NCBI RefSeq assembly: GCF_003667545.1 | Contig: NZ_RCUV01000006.1 | Coordinates: 209,373-273,372, forward strand | Direction: 5' to 3' | Source: Mycetocola manganoxydans | GTDB lineage: Bacteria; Actinomycetota; Actinomycetes; Actinomycetales; Microbacteriaceae | Length of the DNA stretch: 64,000 nucleotides | Part shown: one piece after another, positions 54,747 through 63,697 of the stretch | Layout of the letters: the number at the start of each line of letters is the position of its first letter | How positions within the stretch are numbered: the stretch's first letter is position 1 | The notes under the pieces: generated by a model | The model's database searches: none | What the model was told of the DNA's origin: nothing | What the model saw: the letters and a program-made list of their open reading frames with translations, nothing else | Position numbers and translations under genes: made by a program

Positions 54747-55331
54747 CTAGAAGTCGAAGACGCGCGACGGCGTGACGACGCCGTTGACCGGCTGGTCGTG
54801 AATCTCACGCGGAATGGAGTCGAGAACCTCGTGGTCGTAGACAACCGCGTAGACCGGCGGGCACTTCTCCATCGAACCGAGAGTCTTGTCGTAGTACCCC
54901 CGACCCCAGCCGAGGCGCGTCCCGTCCGGGCTGATCGCAGCGGCGGGAACCAGGATCAGGTCGACATCGTTGATCGCGATGGGGCCGAGGGCGTCGCCGA
55001 CGGGTTCCGGCATGCCGAACATGCCCTGCCGTTCAACGTCGCCGTCCGGGCTTCCGACGGTCCAGTCCAGTAGTCCGTCTTCCCGGGTGATCGGGAAAAG
55101 GACCCGGATATCGTTCGCCAGCGCCCAGTTGAGGAAGGGGCGGGTGTCAGGTTCGTTGGGCGCCGAGAGATAGCAGGACACGCTGCGGGCGTCGAGCCCG
55201 GTGACGAGAGCGACGAGATTGTTCGTCAATCCGATGGTGGCGTGCTCCCGCTCGTTCGCGGTGAGATGCTGTCGCCGTTCGCGGAGTTCGGCACGCATCG
55301 CGCGCTTTTCATGATCCGCAGGCGTGGGCAT
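54747..55331 (-). CDS. 5-formyltetrahydrofolate cyclo-ligase
   Basis: 194 residues. It converts 5-formyl-THF to 5,10-methenyl-THF using ATP. Motifs: KRAMRAELRERRQHL at the N terminus, SCYLSAPNEPDTRPFL, and the ATP loop SPDGTRLGWGRGYYDKTL. The ATG at 55331 has TAGAAT 6 nt upstream. First gene of the cyclo-ligase-fmdB-mscL run, divergent from galU. Confidence 0.93.
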   Translation of the reverse strand: MPTPADHEKRAMRAELRERRQHLTANEREHATIGLTNNLVALVTGLDARSVSCYLSAPNEPDTRPFLNWALANDIRVLFPITREDGLLDWTVGSPDGDVERQGMFGMPEPVGDALGPIAINDVDLILVPAAAISPDGTRLGWGRGYYDKTLGSMEKCPPVYAVVYDHEVLDSIPREIHDQPVNGVVTPSRVFDF

Positions 55332-55337
55332 AGGTCC

Positions 55338-55343
55338 ATTCTA
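55338..55343 (-). promoter_or_regulatory. Candidate -10 box (TAGAAT) of the cyclo-ligase gene
   Basis: On the minus strand TAGAAT ends 6 nt before the ATG, with GGACCT between. Leaderless pattern. Confidence 0.5.
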
Positions 55344-55410
55344 TCGAGAGGATGCGAACCAGACGGCATCCGTTCGCTGCAAGCCTGTCCCGGCGAAAAT
55401 CGGTGCCCAC

Positions 55411-55416
55411 TACGAT
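55411..55416 (+). promoter_or_regulatory. Candidate -10 box (TACGAT) of a leaderless galU promoter
   Basis: TACGAT ends 6 nt before the galU ATG, with TGAGCC between and no ribosome binding site. Confidence 0.5.
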
Positions 55417-55422
55417 TGAGCC

Positions 55423-56316
55423 ATGTCGTCATCAGTTCGCAAAGTTGTCATCCCCGCCGCAGGCCTCGGAACGCGATTCCTCCCGGCCACCAAAGCGATG
55501 CCGAAGGAGATGCTTCCCGTCGTCGACAAGCCAGCGATCCAGTACGTGGTCGAGGAAGCGGTCAGCGCAGGCCTCAACGACGTGCTGATGATCATCGGTC
55601 GCAACAAGAACGCGCTCGCCAACCACTTCGACAGCGTCGTCGAACTCGAACTCGCCCTCGAAGCAAAGGGTGACACGAAGCGCCTCGACCGGGTCGTCGA
55701 ATCCAGCGAGCTGGCCGACATCCACTTCCTCCGGCAGGGAGACCCTCGTGGCCTCGGCCACGCCGTCTCGCGGGCACGCCGCCACATCGGGAACGAACCG
55801 TTTGCTGTTCTCCTCGGCGATGACCTCATCGACGCTCGCGACCCGTTGCTCACGACGATGATCGCCGAGCAGGAGAGCCGCCAGGCCACGATCGTCGCCC
55901 TGATGGAGGTTCCGGCATCGACGATCTCGATGTACGGGTGCGCCGCCGTCGAAGCGACCGACAACCCTGACGTCGTCCGGGTGACCGGTCTGGTCGAGAA
56001 GCCCTCTCCGGAGGATGCTCCGTCCAACCTCGCCATCATCGGCCGGTACGTGCTGACCCCCGAGGTCTTCGACATCCTCGACCGCACGGCACCAGGAAAA
56101 GGCGGTGAGATCCAGCTCACCGATGCGCTGCAGGAGCTCGCCGCAGACGAGTCGATCGCCGGGGGAGTGTACGGAGTGATCTTCCGCGGACGTCGCTACG
56201 ACACGGGCGATCGCCTGGACTACATCAAGGCCATCGTTCAGCTCGCATCCGACCGTGAAGACCTCGGAGTCGAGCTCAAGCCGTGGCTCAGGGACTTCGC
56301 CGCGAACCTCGACTAG
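55423..56316 (+). CDS. galU: UTP-glucose-1-phosphate uridylyltransferase
   Basis: 297 residues, full length. Nucleotide-binding GLGTRFLPATKAMPKEMLP, the second block VDKPAIQYVVEEAVSAG, FAVLLGDDLID for metal and sugar phosphate, and GVIFRGRRYDTGDRLDYIKA. It makes UDP-glucose for wall and capsule polymers. It starts the galU-rimJ-glpR-like run. In related genomes a moeA/glp gene often lies in this cluster; it is absent here. Confidence 0.96.
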   Translation: MSSSVRKVVIPAAGLGTRFLPATKAMPKEMLPVVDKPAIQYVVEEAVSAGLNDVLMIIGRNKNALANHFDSVVELELALEAKGDTKRLDRVVESSELADIHFLRQGDPRGLGHAVSRARRHIGNEPFAVLLGDDLIDARDPLLTTMIAEQESRQATIVALMEVPASTISMYGCAAVEATDNPDVVRVTGLVEKPSPEDAPSNLAIIGRYVLTPEVFDILDRTAPGKGGEIQLTDALQELAADESIAGGVYGVIFRGRRYDTGDRLDYIKAIVQLASDREDLGVELKPWLRDFAANLD

Positions 56317-56340
56317 CTCGCTGCCCGAAGGAGAACCGCG

Positions 56341-57006
56341 GTGGCTCAACCCGTTCCCGTGCTGATCGACGGCCCAATCACCGTCCGCCCTGTCCGCATC
56401 CGCGATGCGAAGGCGCTGGAGCACGAGCTCCTCAGCAACCGGTCATGGCTCCGGCCATGGGAGGCGACCAGCCCGTACGCGCCGCGATCCTTCGACATGC
56501 GCTCGAGCATCCGTTCGCTGCTTCAAAACGCCCGCTCCGGGGGAGGGCTTCCACTCGTCATGGAGTACGACGGAGAACTGGCCGGGCAGCTCAATGTTTC
56601 GGGCATCACCTACGGCTCGCTCTCGTCCGCGACACTCGGTTACTGGGTGTCGGAGCGCTTCGCCGGCCGTTCGGTGACGCCGACCTCCGTCGCCCTCGCC
56701 ACCGACTACTGCTTCACAGAGCTGGGGCTGCACCGGATGGAGATCTGCATCCGTCCCGAGAACCGGCCCAGCCTGCGGGTTGTGGAAAAGCTCGGATTCC
56801 GGTACGAGGGTTTCCGCCGACGGTACATCCACATCAACGGCGACTGGCGTGACCATTTCTGCTTCGCCCTGGTGCGGGAGGAAGTGCCGGAGGGAGTACT
56901 CAATCGCTGGAAAAGCGGGAACGTTCCCTCGGATGCCGCCGAGGTTCCTGCGGTCGACCGGGTCGCCGCGCAATCTCCCCTGGTTCCTCGACCGCCTCTT
57001 TTCTGA
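56341..57006 (+). CDS. rimJ: RimJ/RimL-type GNAT acetyltransferase
   Basis: 221 residues. GNAT fold with RIRDAKALEHELLSNRSWLRPWE at the start, the acetyl-CoA region GYWVSERFAGRSVTPTSVALA, and ENRPSLRVVEKLGFRYEGFRR near the end, all as in the ribosomal-protein N-acetyltransferase group. GTG start 24 nt after galU. Its exact target protein cannot be read. Confidence 0.9.
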   Translation: MAQPVPVLIDGPITVRPVRIRDAKALEHELLSNRSWLRPWEATSPYAPRSFDMRSSIRSLLQNARSGGGLPLVMEYDGELAGQLNVSGITYGSLSSATLGYWVSERFAGRSVTPTSVALATDYCFTELGLHRMEICIRPENRPSLRVVEKLGFRYEGFRRRYIHINGDWRDHFCFALVREEVPEGVLNRWKSGNVPSDAAEVPAVDRVAAQSPLVPRPPLF

Positions 57007-57071
57007 ACCTTCAACCTCAACTTTCGGGTGACACACCCCTCGCAATGAGAGCCGAAGTGCCGGCACGCTCG

Positions 57072-57077
57072 TAGTTT
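57072..57077 (+). promoter_or_regulatory. Candidate -10 box (TAGTTT) of the GlpR-like gene
   Basis: TAGTTT ends 6 nt before the ATG at 57084, with AGAGCC between. Confidence 0.5.
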
Positions 57078-57083
57078 AGAGCC

Positions 57084-58013
57084 ATGACTGGTGGCGGGCT
57101 TCTGAGTGGCGGGATAGTTTTTGCTGTTGCCGCGGTGCTCTGGATCGTCTACCTGCTGCCGACCTGGATGCGGCGGAGCGAATACGTGGCGACGGAACGC
57201 AACGCGATCCGATTGCAGCAGACTCTTCGGATTCTCGCTCAGACAGCTGAGGCACCCCAGGAGATCCGGGTCGAAGCGACAGCACGCGATGTCGCCGAAC
57301 AGCAGAAGATTCTCAAGCGACTCGAGGCGGAAGTCAAAGAGCGAGCCCGCCTCGAGGCGACTGCGTCAGCGGAGGTCGCACGGGCGAGCGCCGCTGCCGC
57401 GATCGCAACGCTCCGGGCCGAACCCCGGGTCCGGATCGCACGTGCCCGTCGCCGGGCACGGCTGGCGACCACCGGCGTCCTTGTCGTTGCACTCGCAGCG
57501 GCCGGCGCTGGCGGCTGGACTCTCGCCACAGGCGGTTCCGTTCTGCTCCTGAGCGCAGGCGGCACGACCGCTGCCGTCGCGCTTGGCCTGATCATCCGGA
57601 TGGCGAAAGTGGGCGCGCGCAGCACGGGAATCACCGTGCAGCTTCCCGCCGTGCAGAAGAGCGCCGTGTTCGAACCGGTCGAGATGGAGACGAGCGCTCC
57701 AGCCGCTGCCACCTGGACGCCGACACCGCTCCCCAAACCGCTTCACCTGTCCCAGGGCTCGATCGCCGCGGAGACAATCGCCCAGGCCGACGCCCACGAC
57801 GCTCTCCGGCGCGCCGCGATCGCCCAGGTCATGGCTGCGCGTGCGGCCGAAAGCGCTCCTGTCGTTCCGACGATCGCCGCGAAGCCGGTCGAGCAACCGG
57901 CCGCAACGACCGGGTCGCCGAGCAGGTTCGCTGGCATGGGAATCGTCGATGAGTCCGAGGTCGCACCGACGGACATTTCCGCGATCCTCCAGCGCCGCCG
58001 CGTCGCAAGTTAG
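57084..58013 (+). CDS. Membrane protein, GlpR-like (Rv0996 family)
   Basis: 309 residues. One N-terminal helix (about 8-28, FAVAAVLWIVYLLPTWMRRSE), a long charged coiled segment (about 60-125), two central hydrophobic stretches (about 130-175) and a Pro/Ala-rich C-terminal region. The order galU-rimJ-this gene matches the mycobacterial galU-moeA1-rimJ-Rv0996 cluster. In Corynebacterium the membrane protein of this locus (GlpR) is the receptor for a gephyrin-like MoeA paralogue at the division site. That moeA/glp gene is missing here. Assignment rests on synteny and topology. Confidence 0.65.
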   Translation: MTGGGLLSGGIVFAVAAVLWIVYLLPTWMRRSEYVATERNAIRLQQTLRILAQTAEAPQEIRVEATARDVAEQQKILKRLEAEVKERARLEATASAEVARASAAAAIATLRAEPRVRIARARRRARLATTGVLVVALAAAGAGGWTLATGGSVLLLSAGGTTAAVALGLIIRMAKVGARSTGITVQLPAVQKSAVFEPVEMETSAPAAATWTPTPLPKPLHLSQGSIAAETIAQADAHDALRRAAIAQVMAARAAESAPVVPTIAAKPVEQPAATTGSPSRFAGMGIVDESEVAPTDISAILQRRRVAS

Positions 58014-58056
58014 TGAATTCCGCGCGGCCGATCGCGTGATAATCTTGACGACATCA

Positions 58057-58129
58057 GGGCCTATGGCGCAGTTGGTAGCGCGCCTCGTTCGCATCGAGGA
58101 GGTCAGGAGTTCGAATCTCCTTAGGTCCA
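58057..58129 (+). tRNA. tRNA-Ala (anticodon CGC)
   Basis: 73-nt cloverleaf: acceptor GGGCCTA with TAGGTCC, discriminator A, D arm GCGCAGTTGG, anticodon loop TTCGCAT with CGC, T arm AGTTCGAATCT. Reads GCG, a frequent codon here. Confidence 0.93.
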
Positions 58130-58154
58130 CCCTGAATATCTGTTCCGCGGTGGG

Positions 58155-59015
58155 TTACTTCAGCAGCCGCGACAGCACCCGGTCGGCGAGGGGCTTGCCT
58201 CCGGTCTGGCACGTCGGGCAATACTGGAACGTCGAGTCGCTGTAGATGACCTGCCGTACCATGTCGCCGCAAACCGGGCACGGTTCGCCGGTGCGACCGT
58301 GAACCTGCATCGCGATCTTCTTCTCCTTCTTCAGTTCAGATGCCGCGAGGCCGTCAGCGCGGTCGATCGCGTCGAGGAGGGTGGCACGCATCGCGTGAAA
58401 CAGCCGCTCTGCCTCGTCGGTGGTCATCGCCGCCGGTTTGAAGGGTGACATCCGGGCCGTGTGGAGGATCTCATCGGAATAGGCGTTGCCGATCCCCGCG
58501 ATCAGTGATTGGTTACGGAGCACACCCTTGATCTGCGAGCGCCCCGCCCCCGCCAGAATGCCGGCGAAGGCCTCGAAGGTGAAACCGGGGGAGAGGGGGT
58601 CAGGGCCAAGCCTCGCAATCCCCGGTACGTCGAGCGGATCGCGCACCACGGAGACCGCGAGGCTCTTCTTCGTGCCTGCCTCCGTGATGTCGAAGCCGGA
58701 GCCATCGTCGAGCACCAGGCGGGCCGCCAGCGCCGTTCTGCCTGGCTTACCGGGCGCAGCGGGCGGATCGGAGCGCCAGCGCAGCCAGCCCGCTCGCGCG
58801 AGGTGGATGATCACGTGCAGCTCACCGATCTCAAGGTCGAGGAACTTGCCGTGTCTGCCGACGGACGCGACCACACCGCCGCTCAGGGCGGACACGGGCG
58901 GGTCGAATGTCTTGAGTGCGGCAAACGAGATCAGGTCGAACCTGTCGACGGTGCGCCCGGTCAGGAGTGAACGCAGATCGACGACGAGCGCATGGACCTC
59001 TGGCAGTTCTGGCAC
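58155..59015 (-). CDS. Fpg/Nei-family DNA glycosylase
   Basis: 286 residues. The chain starts V-PELPEVHAL, so the catalytic Pro and Glu follow the start codon directly, as in Fpg/Nei. Lys in VGRHGKFLDL, helix-two-turn-helix IKGVLRNQSLIAGIGNAYSDEIL, and a C-terminal zinc finger CPVC ... YCPTCQTGGKPL. It removes oxidised bases. GTG start at 59015, with CAGACT 6 nt before. The C-terminal finger is of the Nei2-like actinobacterial variety; substrate preference unknown. Confidence 0.9.
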   Translation of the reverse strand: MPELPEVHALVVDLRSLLTGRTVDRFDLISFAALKTFDPPVSALSGGVVASVGRHGKFLDLEIGELHVIIHLARAGWLRWRSDPPAAPGKPGRTALAARLVLDDGSGFDITEAGTKKSLAVSVVRDPLDVPGIARLGPDPLSPGFTFEAFAGILAGAGRSQIKGVLRNQSLIAGIGNAYSDEILHTARMSPFKPAAMTTDEAERLFHAMRATLLDAIDRADGLAASELKKEKKIAMQVHGRTGEPCPVCGDMVRQVIYSDSTFQYCPTCQTGGKPLADRVLSRLLK

Positions 59016-59096
59016 GCTTTGAGTCTGGGCCAGCCCACTGACATCCGTCCAGCGTCCCACTCGTTAGTCTGGGAGGAGTTCAGCAGAAGGAGACTT

Positions 59097-59528
59097 ATGT
59101 TCGAAGGCGGCAGTTGGATCTGGGGCATCGCACTCATCGCGATGCTCGTTGTCGTGATCGCGCTCTTCGGACGACGACTCAAGGGAGCCTTCTCGGCGGA
59201 AGGATCCGCGCGCTTCGACACGACCGAGATCCCACCGGACGACCCGGAAACGCGCGAGTTCATCGTTCGAGACGACCAGACCGGGTCGCGCATGCAGTTT
59301 GTCACCCTGCACGAGCAGGGGCGCGTTGTCAGCATCGTCGTTCCGCAGAAACACCTGAGGAAGGGCGTGGAAGTCGATCTGTTCGAGGCCGTCGTGCCCA
59401 CCGCTCCCCAGGTGCGTCGGTGGAGCTGGCCGCAGACGACACCAGACGGATACGCGGCGCTGCAGATCATCGCGAGGCGGATGCCGGACCTCGAGTTCAT
59501 CGACGCGCAGGGAAACCGCGTGGTCTGA
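59097..59528 (+). CDS. Single-pass membrane protein of unknown function (143 aa)
   Basis: 143 residues: one N-terminal transmembrane helix (about 5-24) and a cytoplasmic beta-rich domain with FDTTEIPPDDPETREFIVRD and VVSIVVPQKHLRKGVEVDLFE. The family is unknown to me. ATG after AGAAGGAG, good site. Convergent with the zinc ribbon gene 5 bp away. Confidence 0.75.
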   Translation: MFEGGSWIWGIALIAMLVVVIALFGRRLKGAFSAEGSARFDTTEIPPDDPETREFIVRDDQTGSRMQFVTLHEQGRVVSIVVPQKHLRKGVEVDLFEAVVPTAPQVRRWSWPQTTPDGYAALQIIARRMPDLEFIDAQGNRVV

Positions 59529-59533
59529 CACCC

Positions 59534-59671
59534 TCAGGTCGTCGGGGATCGTGGCGTACCGCAACGCCAGCACGAATCCGCTTCGCCCTCGCACAGCGCG
59601 CCGCACGTCTCACAGACGAGGGTGAGCCAGCACACCGGGTCGCCGGACAATTCGTCGCCGTCCGATGTCAT
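59534..59671 (-). CDS. Small zinc-ribbon protein (45 aa)
   Basis: 45 residues. CETCGALC and DSCWRCG give a four-Cys ribbon (CxxC-x(n)-CxxC). The ATG at 59671 overlaps the stop of the DUF1801 gene (ATGA), which fixes this short start over the longer frame. Function unknown. Confidence 0.65.
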   Translation of the reverse strand: MTSDGDELSGDPVCWLTLVCETCGALCEGEADSCWRCGTPRSPTT

Positions 59672-60093
59672 GGCGCCTTGTCGAGTGAGCCCTCGGCGTT
59701 CGCGTACGCGTGGGCGATCAGTTCGCGGAGTACGTTTTCGTCGACGCTCCCCAGCTTCTTGATATAGACGCACCCCTTGCCCAGGGTGTGAGGGCCGAGC
59801 CGGGTGAGCAGCTCGTCACTGGAGGGATGGCCCTGGAGCCCGTAGAGGGTCATGGCGGTCTTGCGCGGAGCAAAACCGACCTTCATCGTGTCGCCCTCGT
59901 GCCCGCTCGCGTACCTGTAGTGGAAGGACCCGAAGCCGACCATGCTCGGTCCCCACATCGCTGCGTCCTCGCCGGTGACCTCCGCCATGATCGCGCGCAA
60001 CAGCACAGCATCCGTTCGCCGCTTCTCATTCTCGATCGAAGCGAGGAACTCGTCGGGGTCGGATGCCGTCTGCACGGTCTTCTGCTCAGCCAT
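59668..60093 (-). CDS. DUF1801 domain protein
   Basis: 141 residues of the YdhG/DUF1801 fold: DAVLLRAIMAEVTGEDAAMWG, GFGSFHYRYASGHEGDTMKVG and YIKKLGSVDENVLRELI. Family function is not established. CATCAT sits 6 nt before the ATG. Operon with the small zinc ribbon (4-bp overlap). Confidence 0.88.
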   Translation of the reverse strand: MAEQKTVQTASDPDEFLASIENEKRRTDAVLLRAIMAEVTGEDAAMWGPSMVGFGSFHYRYASGHEGDTMKVGFAPRKTAMTLYGLQGHPSSDELLTRLGPHTLGKGCVYIKKLGSVDENVLRELIAHAYANAEGSLDKAP

Positions 60094-60124
60094 CTGCCCA
60101 TGATGGCACCGCGGCTCGAGGGAC

Positions 60125-61309
60125 TCAACGACTGCCGGTGAACTGCGGTCTTCTCCTGGCCGGTCGGGCGCCGGTCGGCCAGCCCCGGCCCGGCTGCGTG
60201 AGGTTCAGCTCGACCGCCTCGGAATAGTGGCCGATGAGCGCACCACAGACGCTGGTCCACGTTCTGGGTGCAACGCTCGCCCTCGCTGCCGACGCAAATG
60301 CCTTGCGCTTCGTCTCATCACCGGTGAGGTCTGCGACGCGACCGCGAAGCCCGGCCAGGTCACCGGGGCGATACAGCCAGCCTGTCCTGCTGGAGTCGAC
60401 GAGGTCCAACGGCCCGCCTCTACCGGTCGCAACGACGGGTACCCCACTCGCCATCGCCTCCTGAATCGTCTGGCAGAAGGTCTCAGACTCCCCGGGGTGC
60501 ACGAAGACGTCGAAACTTGCGACAGCCGTCGCGAGTTCGGCTCCGGAGAGGAAACCGAGAAACAGCGCGTGAGGGAGCAGGCGTTTCAGTCGCTCCCGCT
60601 CCGGACCATCCCCGACGATGACGAGGCGCATGTTCGGGATGTCCGAAAGCGCCACCAGATCTTCCACCTGCTTCTCAGCGGCAAGGCGGCCGACGTAGCC
60701 GAGAACCCGTTCTCCCGCCGGTGCGACCCGCTGCCGCCAGGCGTCGTCGCGATTGTCGGGGGAGAAGCGCTCCGAGTCGACGCCGCGAACCCACAGGCGG
60801 ATCCTGTCGATGTCGTGGCTCTCGAGCTGGGCGAGCGAATGCTGGGAGGGCGCAAGAGTGAGAGTTGCGCGCTGGTGGATCCGCCGGACGTGATCCCAGA
60901 GAAGTGGTTCCGCCAACGGGTATCTGTAGCGTGCCGCATAGGCGGGAACGTCGGTCTGGTACACGGCCACGGTGGGCAGCGCGAGGCGCTCAGACGCCCG
61001 CAGCGCTCGCCAGCCAAGGACGAACGGTGAGGCGAGATGCACGATGTCGGGGCGAAAGCCGGCAAGCAGCCGGGTCAGCCGCGCCGCGCTGCCCGTCGCG
61101 AGTCGCACGTTCGGGTATGAGGGAAGAGCAAAGGCCGGCAGCGAGGCCACCGGATATCCGTGCAGTTCTGACGGAGTGGCTGAGGCCCTCGGTGCGATGA
61201 CGAGGACGTCGTCGCACCGATCGGCGAGGTGCTCGAGGATTCGGAGGAGGGAGTGGGTGACGCCGTTCATGTGCGGCAGGAAAGACTCGGCAACCAGTGC
61301 GATTCTCAT
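60125..61309 (-). CDS. GT4-family glycosyltransferase, mannosyltransferase-like
   Basis: 394 residues, GT-B fold. N-terminal AESFLPHMNGVTHSLLRILEHL and FRPDIVHLASPFVLGWRAL; C-terminal nucleotide-sugar domain with GYVGRLAAEKQVEDLVAL and the EX7E motif in HPGESETFCQTIQEAMASG. The sequence is closest to the GDP-mannose-dependent MgtA/PimB'-type enzymes of actinobacteria, which mannosylate lipids. Exact donor and acceptor are inferred. Confidence 0.85.
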   Translation of the reverse strand: MRIALVAESFLPHMNGVTHSLLRILEHLADRCDDVLVIAPRASATPSELHGYPVASLPAFALPSYPNVRLATGSAARLTRLLAGFRPDIVHLASPFVLGWRALRASERLALPTVAVYQTDVPAYAARYRYPLAEPLLWDHVRRIHQRATLTLAPSQHSLAQLESHDIDRIRLWVRGVDSERFSPDNRDDAWRQRVAPAGERVLGYVGRLAAEKQVEDLVALSDIPNMRLVIVGDGPERERLKRLLPHALFLGFLSGAELATAVASFDVFVHPGESETFCQTIQEAMASGVPVVATGRGGPLDLVDSSRTGWLYRPGDLAGLRGRVADLTGDETKRKAFASAARASVAPRTWTSVCGALIGHYSEAVELNLTQPGRGWPTGARPARRRPQFTGSR

Positions 61310-61390
61310 ACAGTCAGCTTCACGGCGCCGGCTCTCGTCTCGGCGGACGACCGGCGTCGAGAAGATGACCGTTCGGTGACCGATGTTCGT

Positions 61391-62656
61391 TCAGCCGCCG
61401 AACACCGTGGTTGCGACGGTGAAGATCACAAGACCGGCGAGAGCGCCGACGACGGTGCCGTTGATGCGGATGAACTGAAGATCCTTGCCCACCTGCAACT
61501 CGATCTTGTCGCTCGTCTCCTTCGGGTCCCACCGCTCGATGGTCTCGGTGATGACCCCGGCGATCTCGTGACGGTGCTTGTCGACGAGCGCCACCGCCGC
61601 ATCCGTCACCCAGTCGTCGACCTTGTCGGTGAGCCGGTCGTCGCGGCCGAGGCGCTCGCCGATGTCCATCAGCGTGGCGGTGAGCTGGCGTCGAAGGCCG
61701 CTCTCGGGATCCTCGAGCGAGGCGATCAGGGCCTCCCTGGTCGTGTTCCATGCCCGGCTGGCAAGATCACGTACGCGGGGGCTGTCGAACATCTCGCTCT
61801 TGACCCGCTCGAACGCGGCAATCGTCTCCGGGTCGTCCTGCAGCTTGTGCGTGAGTTCAGCGAGATAACGATCGAGGGCGACACGGGCAGTGTGCTGGTC
61901 GTCCGTGCGCATTCGGTGCACGAACTCGACGGCTTCGCGGTAGATCCGTTCGTCGACGAGACGATCCACGAACGACGGCAACCAGCCGGGGAGGCGCGCG
62001 GAAACCAGGCGCGAGAACGCGGCGGGATTGGTGGTGAGCCACTCCTCGAGTCCGTCGAGCAACAGATTGACGGCGTTCTGGTGTCCGCCGTCTGCCACCA
62101 GTCGCTCACCCCAGGCACCGAGGTGCTCGCTCCAGCTGGGATCGATGATGTGGGTTCGGGCGAGCTGCTCGACCACGTCCTGCACGTCGTTGTCGTCGAG
62201 GAGTTCGAGCGTGCTGCGTGCTGCAGCTGCCGCGTCGTCGGAGAGCCGAGTTGCGTTCTCGGGGCGCGCAAGCCACGCTCCCACCGTGCGGCCGATCGCG
62301 ACCGATTCGAGCTTTTCCCGAACGACAGTGGTGGAGAGAAAATTCGACTCGACGAATTCGCCGAGACTGGCGCCGATCTCGTTCTTTCGCCGAGGAATGA
62401 TCGCCGTGTGCGGGATCTTCAGACCAAGCGGATGCCGGAACAGTGCAGTCACCGCGAACCAGTCGGCGATCGCACCGACCATCCCCCCTTCGCTCGCGGC
62501 GCGCACCCATGCCAGCCAGTGGATATCGTCCTGCAGTGCGAATGAGATGCAGAAGATGACGGCCATGACTCCGAGCAGACCCGTCGCCGTCCGCTTCATC
62601 CGGACGAGCGCCACCCGGCGCTCAGCGTCGAGAGGGCTGTCGATCAGTAACGTCAT
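61391..62656 (-). CDS. DUF445 membrane protein
   Basis: 421 residues: a membrane helix near the N terminus (about 26-45), the DUF445 start GGMVGAIADWFAVTALFRHPLG, a long helical, coiled-coil-like middle and a C-terminal transmembrane helix (VVGALAGLVIFTVATTVFGG). Envelope-spanning helical protein of unknown function. The ATG at 62656 has TACGAT 6 nt upstream. Confidence 0.88.
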   Translation of the reverse strand: MTLLIDSPLDAERRVALVRMKRTATGLLGVMAVIFCISFALQDDIHWLAWVRAASEGGMVGAIADWFAVTALFRHPLGLKIPHTAIIPRRKNEIGASLGEFVESNFLSTTVVREKLESVAIGRTVGAWLARPENATRLSDDAAAAARSTLELLDDNDVQDVVEQLARTHIIDPSWSEHLGAWGERLVADGGHQNAVNLLLDGLEEWLTTNPAAFSRLVSARLPGWLPSFVDRLVDERIYREAVEFVHRMRTDDQHTARVALDRYLAELTHKLQDDPETIAAFERVKSEMFDSPRVRDLASRAWNTTREALIASLEDPESGLRRQLTATLMDIGERLGRDDRLTDKVDDWVTDAAVALVDKHRHEIAGVITETIERWDPKETSDKIELQVGKDLQFIRINGTVVGALAGLVIFTVATTVFGG

Positions 62657-62662
62657 TCGCCC

Positions 62663-62668
62663 ATCGTA
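62663..62668 (-). promoter_or_regulatory. Candidate -10 box (TACGAT) of the DUF445 gene
   Basis: On the minus strand TACGAT ends 6 nt before the ATG, with GGGCGA between. Confidence 0.5.
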
Positions 62669-62686
62669 TGTCGCGGGCACACGCCG

Positions 62687-63685
62687 TCAGACGGGCTTGC
62701 GAGTGGCCGCTTCCGCACTCTGGGCCGCTGAGCCCGCGGGAGGGGCAGGGGAGGCCATTGGCGTGGACGCGACTTCGGTCGGCAGTGGCGGGCGCGGGGG
62801 AAGCGGCTGGTCCGGGTAACCGGGAGAGCCCGGTGGGCGGGCGCTGCCAGCGGGACGCCTGCGGCGCACGAGCCAGACGACGAGGGCCGCGAGGAGGGCG
62901 AGCGGGACGAGCCACGGAAGAGCGATACCGAGCACGACGAGGAGCCCGCCGACGAAGGAGATGAGTGAGGTGAAGCCGACAACGACACCGCCCCAGAAAT
63001 CTCCCGGAGCGGCCCCCGCCACCTCTCCCGGTGTGGTGATATACATCTCGACGGTCGCGAGGTCCACGCTGTCCCTGAGGGAGTCGCGCTGAGCGGTCAG
63101 TCCGTCGAGTTCACTCTGGCGCTCCGACAGGGCCGCCTCGAGGTCGATGAGGTCGGCAGTCGTCGTCGCCTGGGACATCATGGTGAGCAAGCGACTGACA
63201 CTCGTCTCGAGCGCCGTGATCCTGGCGTCGAGATCGGCGGACTGAGTCGTGACATCCGTCTCATTCAGCGAGGAACGGAGAAGCTCGCCCAGCGCCTTCA
63301 ACTCGATGAGCGTCGCATCGAGAGAGCCCGACGGCACCCGGAGGACGAGCTGGGCCGAGCCATCGCTGGGCTCCTCTGCGGGAGAATCGGTACGACTGTC
63401 CACGTGGCCGCCGGCCTCCAGCGCGACGCCGACGGCGTCGTCAGCGACCGCGATGGGATCGGATGCTGCCAGGGAGATGGACGCCGTGCTCACGACCTGA
63501 CGATCGGCCTCATCGCCACCAAGGTCCTCCGATCCTTCGACCTGTGGTTCCTGGACGCCTCCTCCGTCGGAAGATGCGCCGCCCGACAGAGCTGCAGAGC
63601 AGCCGGTGAGCAGGGTGAGCACCAGAAGCAAGGCCGTCAGGGGAGCAACGCGACGGCGGCTTCGTTCGATCGTCGAGGAGTTCAT
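62687..63685 (-). CDS. DUF4349 lipoprotein
   Basis: 332 residues. Lipoprotein signal with lipobox LTGC (Cys29), a beta-rich DUF4349 part (about 64-130) with RQVVSTASISLAASDPIAVAD, a coiled coil (about 135-205) with LDARITALETSVSRLL, then a transmembrane helix (about 233-270) and a Pro-rich cytoplasmic tail. Unknown function, envelope-bound. Its ATG follows TAGAGT by 6 nt; an IS481-type element ends directly beyond that box. Confidence 0.9.
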   Translation of the reverse strand: MNSSTIERSRRRVAPLTALLLVLTLLTGCSAALSGGASSDGGGVQEPQVEGSEDLGGDEADRQVVSTASISLAASDPIAVADDAVGVALEAGGHVDSRTDSPAEEPSDGSAQLVLRVPSGSLDATLIELKALGELLRSSLNETDVTTQSADLDARITALETSVSRLLTMMSQATTTADLIDLEAALSERQSELDGLTAQRDSLRDSVDLATVEMYITTPGEVAGAAPGDFWGGVVVGFTSLISFVGGLLVVLGIALPWLVPLALLAALVVWLVRRRRPAGSARPPGSPGYPDQPLPPRPPLPTEVASTPMASPAPPAGSAAQSAEAATRKPV

Positions 63686-63691
63686 GGCCTC

Positions 63692-63697
63692 ACTCTA
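63692..63697 (-). promoter_or_regulatory. Candidate -10 box (TAGAGT) of the DUF4349 gene, at the IS junction
   Basis: On the minus strand TAGAGT ends 6 nt before the ATG. It overlaps the CTAG that the IS481-type element has used as target, so any native -35 region has been replaced by IS sequence. Confidence 0.45.
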
